A stretch of DNA of 64,000 nucleotides from Anaeromyces robustus (lineage: Eukaryota > Neocallimastigomycota > Neocallimastigomycetes > Neocallimastigales > Neocallimastigaceae), in NCBI GenBank assembly GCA_002104895.1, contig MCFG01000108.1, forward strand, positions 60,001-124,000, read 5' to 3'. The translations under genes were made by a program, and so were the position numbers. Below are positions 54,961 through 64,000 of the stretch, one piece after another. Below the pieces are notes generated by a model. The model made no database searches. It was given only the letters and a program-made list of their open reading frames with translations, and was not told where the DNA came from. Within the stretch, counting starts at the first letter, position 1, and the number at the start of each line of letters is the position of its first letter.

Positions 54961-57030
54961 AGTTACATATTTTTTTTTTCTTTAGATATTTAAGATTAAT
55001 CTCTATTAATAATAACATTTAAAGTTTAATATTAAAAAAAAGTATGATGAAAAAAAAAAGAATAATATATTTAATTGCTATTAATTTATAATAAAATAAG
55101 AAAAAAAAAAGTCATTATTAATATGATTACAGAGATTATTTAAATCATATTTATATAAAGTTAAAATAAAATTTTCTTAGTTGTTAATAATTTTTCTTTT
55201 TTTCCAAATAAACATATAAATTATAAGGATTCTTTATTTAATTTATAATAAAATTAATAAAAAAAAAGAAGATTAAAATATATTTATTATGTACGATATA
55301 TTAAGATGATGTTTAGATACATATATAATCTTTTTTAAAATATATAAATTATAAAATTACTAATAATAGAAACGTTTTTAAAAATTTCAATTTAATAAGT
55401 AAAAATGTATTATTGAATTTTATTTATTAATAGGGTAATTTTTTTTATTATTATTGTTAATATTTAAGTATTGTCTATATAAAATATAGAATATATAATA
55501 TGTATAAAAATTAATTGAAAATACTTCTGGGGGGATTATGTTACTCGTGAGATTCATGAAAAAATTACCAATTTTGGGAATATCTGTTTTTTGCATGTTT
55601 GACTCAAATGACAATGCATTTTATAATTAAAAAATATTCATAAATTAATATCACAATTACAAATCAAACAAATCATCAAATACAAAATCAAATATAAAAA
55701 AATACGTAAATTCATAACAAAATATATACAAATAATATAACAAATAATATCAAACAAATATAATAAATAAAATCATAATAAATAAATCATAACAAATATA
55801 ATAAATAAAATTATAACAAATATAATAAATAAAATTATAACAAATATAATAAATAAAATCATAACAAATAAACATTCGTCGTTATGTAACATAATAATAA
55901 AATAAAATGTCATAAAATAATTCAATAAACAATGTTATAACATATGAAAAGATAAAATACATGATTAAAATAGAATTTAAGATATTTAATTATATTAATT
56001 AATTGATGAAAAGTTAAAAAAAATAAAGTTTTTTTTTTTTTTTTTTTATAAAATGTATAGTAATCTATACGAATTATTATAATTTTGTAAAAGATGTTTT
56101 TTTATTTTATTTAGTTTCTTTTTTTTTTATATTATATTTTTACTATTATTTATACTTTTACTATTTTTTTTTTTTTGGAAACATTTAAAAATATATATAT
56201 AGATTTTTTAAAATTTTAAAATTTTGTTCAGTACCACCATAAAAGGAATTTAAAAAGTTTGTTATGCATTTTATATATGAAAGGTACGCTATACAAAAAA
56301 AATATTAAAATACAAAAATAGAAAATATAAATTAAAAATAAAACGATAATAATTATAATTGTAATAATAATGCTTTATAATAGATATACAAATGACAACA
56401 TAGATAATATCAAGAATGTATATTATTTTACAATATTACATATTACATGATTAATTTAATTATATAAAATAAATAAACAGATTGCTTAGATTAAGTATTT
56501 AAATATTAACAATTAATATTTTAAAAGTTTGACTATTAAGTTTGTGTTTTTTTTTTTGTTTAAGAAAAATTTATATCATTATAAAATAGTTTGAATACAT
56601 TTGAAATAATATTTTAATGTATTAGTTTATTGGTTAAGGTTATTTAGAATGAGGCGCTTTCAGTAGTAATTGGTCTACCGAATCTGAATACGAATGTATT
56701 ATAATTTTAGATAAAAATAATAATAAAAAAATTAAATATATTATTATATATATATATTTATTTATTAATGATTGTTAACTTAAGAAAATATATAAATTTT
56801 GTATAACCATAATTACATCCATATTTGCAGAATTTTCATTATTGTATTTAGTAAATAATACCCAGTAACAGCAGAAGCAATAATAATATATAAACTTTTT
56901 GCTGCTTCTTTTTCTGTTTATTCTTTGTTCGTTTATTTTATTTTGTTTTAATTTTTTTTTTTTTTTAAAAAAAAAAAAAACAATTATTTTTTCTATTTTT
57001 AATTATTAGTTATTACTCTTATTATTTAAT
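54961..57030. other. Intergenic region with two small higher-complexity islands
   Basis: Islands at 55505-55620 (with a GGGGGG run) and 56645-56700 (GAGGCGCTTTCAG, GGTCTACCGAATC) stand out from A+T-rich flanks. Both contain short open frames but no recognisable domain. A 24-bp minisatellite (55740-55875) lies between them. No gene is supported. Confidence 0.5.
55740..55875 (+). repeat. 24-bp minisatellite
   Basis: Four to five copies of ATAACAAATATAATAAATAA plus AATC or AATT, followed by CATTCGTCG. Confidence 0.88.
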
Positions 57031-57380
57031 ATTTTCATCTTTATTTATTTATTTATTTAATTATAATATCTACTATTATTATATTATTTTTATTGATAGT
57101 TACAAATTTTTTATTGATTTTCATTTTCATTTATTTATTTATTTATTTATAATATTTACTATTATTATATTATTTATTATTGATAAATATAAAATTTTTA
57201 TTGATTTTCATCTTTATTTATTTATTTATTTATTTATTTATTATATTTACTATTGTTATATTATTTCTTATTGATAATTATAAGTTTTTTATTGATTTTC
57301 ATCTTTATTTATTTAGTTATTTATTTATAATATTTACTATTATTATATTATTTTTTATTGATAATTACAAATTTCCCTAA
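57031..57380 (+). repeat. Four copies of an ~80-90-bp minisatellite 3' of the ankyrin-YoeB gene
   Basis: Each unit has TTTCATCTTTATTTATTTA (variable TTTA number), TAATATTTACTATTATTATA, and TTATTGATAATTACAAATTT. The array ends about 25 bases from the minus-strand stop codon of the ankyrin-YoeB gene. The open frame through it is a repeat artefact. Confidence 0.9.
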
Positions 57381-57403
57381 TTGATTTTTTTAATCTTGTT
57401 ATT

Positions 57404-57680
57404 TTACCGTTTTTCATGTTCATAGTGACCTTTACACAATTTAAGAATAACTTTTTCTCCATCTACTTCATATACAAGTCTATTTTGTTTATTAATACGT
57501 CTAGAATAATGTCCTTCCAAATCACCAGTCAGGCGTTCTACTCGTCCCAAACCTCTAAAAGGATCTGTTTTTATATCTTCAATTAATAACTGTATTTTGT
57601 TATATACATTTGGATCATCTTTCTCCCAACTTTTTAAATCTTTTTTACATTTATCCATAGATACTTCCCAAGATAAAATA
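57404..57680 (-). other. YoeB/Txe mRNA-interferase domain at the end of the ankyrin gene
   Basis: Domain-level entry. About 90 residues, close to the length of a free-standing bacterial YoeB, run uninterrupted to the stop codon. The downstream ankyrin frame is fused directly to it after a short linker (KDFILNEDMN). The lesions described for the gene lie upstream, so the domain itself is intact. Confidence 0.85.
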
Positions 57681-59390
57681 TTCATATCTTCATTAAGTAT
57701 AAAATCTTTATCTACATTGGATGATTTAACTCGATCTTCTAATGCTTTTTTAATTGCTTCATAATTATCATTATTAGTATTATTAGTATTACCAATCTCT
57801 TTAATTTTTTCTTTTATAATATCTAATACTGTTTTATCATAATCATCTTTCAATTCAGTCTTAACCCCTTTCTTTAATAGCAACTTTACTACTCTAACGT
57901 AACCATTTTCCGCAGCTACCATCAATGCTGTTCTTTTATGTTGTCCAACGGAGTTAATATTTGCTTTTTGGAATAACAATTCTTCGACCACATCAAAATA
58001 TCCATTTTTAGCTGCTCTAATAAGAGCATTATCTCCATTTGCGTCTTTAATCGTGATATCTGCATTATATTCCATCAACCATCTTACTAACTCATGATTT
58101 CCATTGGATGCTGCTATTATCAGAGCTGTTTCTCCATTTTCATTTATTGAGTTAACATCAACAAGAATTTCTCCTTTATCATCCAAAAATTTTAAATCCA
58201 TTTCATTAATATCTCCTCTAAATATTGTATTCCAAAATTCTTCTTTGATTTTATCTATTGGTGGATGCTTAACTGCCACTGGAAACTGATCAAATTTTGA
58301 ACTTTGAATACCTATTTTAGATTGAATTAATCTAATAACTCTTCTTCTACCTTTTCTTTTTGCACAATCCAAAGCAGTTTCTTCTTCACTATTTTTTGCG
58401 TTTATATCAATACCTGGTAGATTTAATAACAAATTAACTATTTTTGCATGTCCTTCTTCAGCTGCATAAATTAATGCCGTATTTCCAAAAGAATCTTTTT
58501 TATTAAAATTAATATTTTTATTTAATAAAAACTTTACTACCTTTTCATTTCCACGATATGAAGCAATATGTAGAGCATTTTCAGCACTTACACCATGTTG
58601 AAACAATAAATCAAGTATTTCTTCATCTTTTTCGTACACTGCCACTACTAATACCACAAAATTAAAGGATAACTCTTCTAAACTATATCGATTCAGCAAT
58701 AATTTAATTATGTCTTTATTATTACGAAGTATAGCCATAGCTAATACTGGTCTTTTTTTTCTATCTAAAAGGTTAAGCACCTCGATCCAAAAGTAGTTTG
58801 ATCACGTCTATATGTTCCGCCCAAACTGCATACATTAATGCTGTATTTCCAATACTATCTATAGCATTAATATCTGCACCTTTATCTAGAATCATTTTAC
58901 ATGCACCATCATATCCTTTAGCTGCAAGACGCATTAACATAGTATGTCCCATATCATCACGAATATTTACATCATTTTCCTGTACTGATAACAAATCAAT
59001 TTTTTTTACACCAAAATCCAAATCATAATCAAGAGATTTTGATAACATATAAGTATCCATACTACTTTGTTTTAAATCAACTTTAGCACCTTTTTTTAGT
59101 AACAAATCAACTATTTTCTTATCTCCAGAGAAAGCTGCATACATTAACGCAGTATCACCATTTTTAGTAGAAATATTAACGTCAATATCTTCACGTTCCA
59201 ACAACATATGAATAATTTTCTTACAAGGCTCATATAAAGACATTAAACTTTTCATATTTGAACTAATCATTGGAGGTAGAGGTAATGTTTCTTCTTCACG
59301 AGAACTTGTTTCATTTTCATGATAATATCTCAATTTTGTAGCTCTAGAATAACGATCTAATGCACATAGTAATGCTGTTTCTCCTTCCTT

Positions 59391-59588
59391 GTTTTGTATA
59401 TTAACGTCAATAGGCTTTTCCAATAACATCTTAACTATGTCATCATAACCTTTATTTATTGCTAGCATTAATGCTGTTTCTCCTTCTTCGTTTTGTATAT
59501 TAACGTCAATAGGCTTTTCCAATAACATCTTAACTATGTCATCATAACCTTTATATATTGCTAGCATTAATGCTGTTCTTCCTTTAGC
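59391..59588 (-). repeat. 99-bp tandem duplication of one ankyrin unit
   Basis: Two adjacent 33-codon units are nearly identical in DNA (GTTTTGTATATTAACGTCAA occurs at 59391 and again at 59490), while the other ankyrin units of the gene are diverged. This is a recent unequal-exchange event. Confidence 0.93.
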
Positions 59589-60826
59589 CCCTTGTTTATT
59601 AACGTTTATACCTGGTTGTTTCAATAACAACTTAGCTACTTCTTTCCTCTGGTCAGCTATTGATTCTAACAAAAGAGTATTTTCCATCAAAAGATTTCTA
59701 TTGATAGGAAAAGGATATTTCTTTAAAAATGATGATAAGACTTTCACAAGATTTAGATTATCTTTTTTTTTAGAAACAGTAGTCATAACCACGATTGAAA
59801 AGGCATCGTTTACTTCATCATTAAGATCTTCAATTTCCTTATGTATCTTTCGAATTTTACTATTTACCATATCGATATTTGCACCATTTTTTAGGAGAAG
59901 TAACATTTTTTCTTTGTCACCAATCATCGTTGCAATCGATAAAGCTGTATTTCCATTACTATCTTTAGCATCTATATTAATAAGCTGATATCCACGAGAA
60001 TCTCTTGCTAGTAAAATTTGTTGCATAATATTAATAGTAGAATATTTAGTTGCACACATCAATATTGTCTAACCATCTGAATTTTGAGCAGAATTAAAGT
60101 CTTCATTGTTACGACGCATTTCAATGATTTTCATCGTCCAATCCCTCGGTGCCCACGTTTTATAATCATTTGAGGGAGTAATATTCCCTACTGTTTTAGC
60201 AGAGTTAGTTAATGATATCATTTAAACTTTATATATATTTAATATTCAATTTTAAAATATTGAAATAATGTTCATATAATAAAAAAGTTATAATTATTTA
60301 TTTTGATTAAATTTATTCTTAAAAAATTTAAAGAAAACAAAAAATTTATTATTGATTGTTTTATCCATTTATGCATTAAAGAAAATAATATTTATGTCCA
60401 TTTTTATTTTATTAAAACAAAAATAAATTAAAGAACTATTTTTTTTTTTTTTACTATATATGTATAAATTAAAAAAATAATAACCAATTTCTCTGGTATT
60501 TCTATTATATTTTAAGACTTTTTTCTTATTTTTTTTTTTTTTATTTTTTTATTGTTGTTATTCCTTTACATGAATCTTTCTATCTATTATTTTATTACTT
60601 AGTTTATAAGCTATAATATAATATATTTTTGCTTTATCTTAACAATTATATTTAATAATTATTAAATATTTGTATACATATTCTAATAATAGTAATAGTA
60701 AATTAATAATTATTAAATGTTTGTATTACATAACATATTCTAATAATAATAGTAAATAAATTAAAATAAAAGAAATAAATATTTGTTATAGATAACTGCC
60801 AATAATTATGAATATAAATTAACAGG

Positions 60827-60888
60827 GTCATATGATTAAATGTCATTTAAATATTATTAATAATTATTAGTGATATTAATCATATGAC
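60827..60888. repeat. Inverted repeat with perfect 13-bp arms
   Basis: GTCATATGATTAA at 60827-60839 is mirrored by TTAATCATATGAC at 60876-60888, around a 36-bp centre. Confidence 0.9.
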
Positions 60889-61622
60889 TTAGTATATTGC
60901 TAATCTGTTTAGATGTTTAGATACTAAAACTTTATTTAGGTTTGGTAAAAAACCTTATTAAAGTTTTTAAACTTTTATGTATTTTATGAATGAAGTATTT
61001 CGTGTATAATTTTTTTTTTCTAAGGTACAGCTTTGTAATAATTACAATAACAATATCAATAACAATAATAGCAATAACAATAACAATAACAATAGCAATA
61101 ATAATAATAATAAATAATAATAATAATAATAATAATAAAAATATTATAAACAAAAAATACATTAAATATTACATATAATACTAAATTAATAATATATTAA
61201 ATATTATTATAATACAAAAAATAAAAAAAAACTCATCTTACATACATTTAACAAAACAAACAATAAACGAAAGAAGCTATGTAGGTTACAAAAATAAAAA
61301 TACAAAAAGTAAAAATTGAAAATCGTGGCAATAATTTATTTTGTTTCTTGTTAATGGTGGTGGTGTGGTAATTTATAATTACATTATACAAACATTATCG
61401 TATTTATATTACATAGATTCTATAATTGTATTATATACTTATTACGTATATTATAACATATATTTAAATATATTTATTAAAATAAAAATATAGCATATAT
61501 TATAATATATATTTATATTTTATTTTAATTTGTAATGATAATTTCAATATAAAACTTTATATATTAATAATCATCATTTCGTTTTAAATGTATCACATGG
61601 ACATATACATAAATTTATATTA

Positions 61623-61732
61623 TAGAGTAATTAATTTTTGATGGAAAAATAGTTAAATTAAATGCTGGAAAATAAAAGGATAATTCTATTTTTCAGCATT
61701 TTTAGTTATAATATAATTAAAAATTACTCCAC
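61623..61732. repeat. MITE-like foldback element
   Basis: Nested inverted arms: GAGTAATTAATTTTT pairs with AAAAATTACTC, and AATGCTGGAAAATA pairs with the CTATTTTTCAGCATT segment. The total is about 110 bp, non-coding, with a short loop near GGATAATT. Confidence 0.8.
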
Positions 61733-62158
61733 ATCAAATGTTATAAATCAATCAATTAATTAAAATTAATTATTATAAGTATTATCATTAGTTATTATTA
61801 TTATCGTATAATCATAAATTATTATTTTATAAAACAATAAAAAATAATAAAATAGAAATGAACAAAAAAAAAAAGACTTTAAATATAAAGAATTATTAAC
61901 ATTTTTTTATTTTGAAAATTTATAATTATATAAATTTATAATTTATATTTTATATTTTATTGTTTGTTTGTTATGATATAATTTTATTAGTAATTAAAGT
62001 TTTAAAGTTTTAATTTTTTTCTTTATAGTAGTAATGTAAAGGTAAAAAAAAAAAAAACAATTGATAATTAAATAATATATTCAAATGTTAATTTATTCTT
62101 TTAATTCTATTATATGTATAATTATATTAATTTATATTATTTATTATTTAATAGTTTT

Positions 62159-62170
62159 ATTTATTTGTTT

Positions 62171-62213
<43 letters not shown>
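62159..62213 (+). repeat. TTTA array
   Basis: About 55 bp of TTTA units. Confidence 0.9.
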
Positions 62214-64000
62214 TTATTATTATTTATTTTGAAATATTAAAAAATTTCTATATTTTTTGATGGATGAGATTGATAAAATTATTAATATAATATTTATTTA
62301 ATATATATTATATTATATATTAAAAAATTTGTAAAGTTAACTGTTAATAATAATTGTCATATATTATTTAATAAAAAATAAATCATTAATAAATGTTTTT
62401 TTTTTGTGTAATTTTAATAAATAATAAAATATAGACAATAAGAGAATTGAGTGAGAGTTTTTTAATTATGACTGTTAAAAAAAAAAAAAAAAAAAAGAAC
62501 AGATTAATATACACAATTGAAAATAATAAATACTCTTCATATATTACAATGGTAATACAATTTTTTAATTTTTCATATTAAAAAATTTCCAATAAATTAA
62601 TAATTACAAAAATTATGCCAATTTTTTATCAAAGATAATTTTACGTATTACAAAAAAACATATACAAAATTACAAAATTATTTATAATAATAATAATAAT
62701 AAAAAATGAAAATAATGAAAAAATAATGATAAAAATAATAATAATAAAAAATAATAAAATAATTAATATATTTCAATAACTATTATTATTGGGAATGTAT
62801 ACAAACATACATACGTTTGTTTAAATATATTTATCCTTTTGTTTTTTATAAAAAAAAAAAAAATGAAAACCTGTATAGAATACTTAGCCTTTATTTTTCC
62901 CTATAAACTATATTTATTTATTAATTTGTTTTTTTTTGACATTACCATGAAGAATTATAACATTAATAATTATTATAACTTATTTTTTATAATATTATTT
63001 ATCTATATTATATATTTTTATTATATATTTTTATTATATTTTTATTATAAATATTTTATTATTTATTTATTTATTTTATTATTTATCATTAATTCATTTT
63101 TTTTTTTTGTAATTTCTTTTTTTTTTTTTTTTTTTTTTTACAATTAATATATTTTTTTCAACATTTTTTGGTTTATTTTATTTTGCTTCAGTATTTTGTT
63201 TCTGTTATTTTTAAAAAAAAAAAATAATATAATAAAGTTATCAACAAGTAAAATTACTTTAAATAGTTAATAATGTTTTGAATAATAATTATAAAAGTTT
63301 TTATAGGCATTCTAATTAAGTTTAAAAAAATACATAAATTTTCTATTGGTTATTGAGGTTAATAAACTTTTAGTTATATTCATTTTATTAAAGTTAAACT
63401 ATCCATTTTTGAAAGTTTAAATAATAATAAATAGTATATAAACAATAATATATATAATACTGTATATTTATAATATATATCATAATTAAATAATTAAATA
63501 ATTTAATTAAATAAGAAAAATGTTTTTTTATAAATCATCCAGGCCAATATTTTTTTTTTAAAATTTTTTAAATGTTATTTTATTTCATCCTGTCCAATAA
63601 GCTGAAAGATTGCATTAACCTAATAATTTTTAATTTTTAATTATATATTTAAATATATTGAATATGAAATAATAAATTAAATTATAAATGAATATCTGGA
63701 TTAGTTATTTAATTACTTGAATATTAAATTTTTTAATTAATTTTTGTACCATTAAAATAATAATAAAAATAAAATGATTCATTTTTTTTTAAAAAAAAAA
63801 AAAAAAAAAAACAATTAAAGTAGTATTAATATTAGAATATAAAATAATATACAATTAATAAAATGAAAAATAGAGATTTACTTATTTACCATATATTAAG
63901 TAATTAAATTATTATAGATAGAATATACAACAATTAATATAATAATTATATTAATAATAAATAAATTAAAATAAAATCATAACAAATCTTTATAATAATA

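Larger units (their letters stand above)
57404..60221 (-). pseudogene. Ankyrin-repeat protein with C-terminal YoeB/Txe toxin domain, interrupted (one nonsense codon, one frame shift)
   Basis: Bacterial YoeB toxins cleave mRNA on the ribosome. Here such a domain ends a eukaryote-style ankyrin array. Seen: ATG at 60221, then a 50-codon lead-in, TAG at 60069-60071 where ankyrin coding clearly continues on both sides, then open frame to a TAA at 58773. Coding resumes in another frame from 58780 to the stop at 57404. The upstream part holds about nine ankyrin units, two of them almost identical; the downstream part holds about six more. The last ~90 residues match the YoeB fold: WEVSMDKCKKDL, PFRGLGRVERL, SRRIN, RLVYEV and a C-terminal GHY, so the Glu, Arg and terminal His-Tyr residues expected for activity are present. 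ATG at 60059 or internal starts could still yield shorter products. The gene is visibly richer in G+C than its flanks. No YefM-like antitoxin gene was found. Alternatives: two separate genes, programmed recoding or assembly error. Confidence 0.83.
60222..64000. other. Desert at the right edge
   Basis: Contains the upstream region of the ankyrin-YoeB gene, two foldback structures (listed separately), an ATAACA/ATAGCA hexamer-like stretch at about 61040-61100, a TTTA array at 62159-62213 and many A/T tracts. Bases 63535-63620 are a little more complex. No gene is supported. Confidence 0.55.

Noticed and set aside
61040-61110. CAATAA/CAATAG hexamer-like run, possible CRISPR-like or telomeric repeat
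   Set aside because: Irregular simple sequence with no spacers of constant length. It is ordinary microsatellite drift.
62839-63147. 102-residue Phe/Tyr/Ile-rich frame
   Set aside because: The composition is that of random A+T-rich sequence and T tracts. There is no domain, signal or splice support.

Overview
The window looks like a nuclear contig from a very A+T-rich anaerobic gut fungus (Neocallimastigomycota, the Piromyces/Neocallimastix type). This is inferred from extreme A+T content, long gene deserts full of TTTA arrays and homopolymers, Asn-rich low-complexity proteins, short GTA..AG introns, a fungal-type GT34 glycosyltransferase, large ankyrin genes and a bacterial-type domain in a eukaryotic gene. 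Dictyostelium shares the A+T and poly-Asn features, but its genome is far more gene-dense. No tRNA, rRNA, CRISPR array or intact transposon was seen.

Layout. 1-1238 (minus): 5' end of a spliced MED13 (Mediator kinase module) gene, cut by the window edge. 2242-7311 (plus): RPAP1, a factor linked to RNA polymerase II assembly, head to head with MED13. 8031-12334 (plus): five-exon translation factor eIF5B. 13.66-14.09 kb: the largest TTTA array. 15193-19095 (minus): a bHLH transcription factor in a huge Asn/Met-Asn-rich protein. 19.1-26.5 kb: desert. 26488-27389 (minus): a secreted precursor with six tandem KR-bounded peptides, broken by a one-base deletion in unit 3. 27.4-45.1 kb: a very long desert with TTTA arrays, a 50-bp duplication, an isolated G+C-rich island at 42.3 kb and a nested satellite at 42.5-43.5 kb. 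45154-47206 (plus): a three-exon membrane protein joining a SUEL-type galactose-binding lectin domain to a GT34 glycosyltransferase. 48152-51844 (minus): a two-exon ankyrin-repeat protein. 52.4-55 kb: divergent long repeats. 57404-60221 (minus): an ankyrin-repeat gene whose C-terminus is a bacterial-type YoeB/Txe mRNA-interferase domain, interrupted by one in-frame TAG and one frame shift. 60.2-64 kb: desert with two fold-back elements.

The left third is housekeeping (transcription and translation initiation). The right two thirds are accessory: secreted peptides, a Golgi-type glycosylation enzyme and ankyrin proteins. The two loci most likely to be new biology are the Kex2-type repeat-peptide precursor and the ankyrin-YoeB fusion. 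Exon boundaries were placed by hand from splice signals, reading phase and similarity to known families. They are well supported where the phase closes exactly but are not proven by transcripts.
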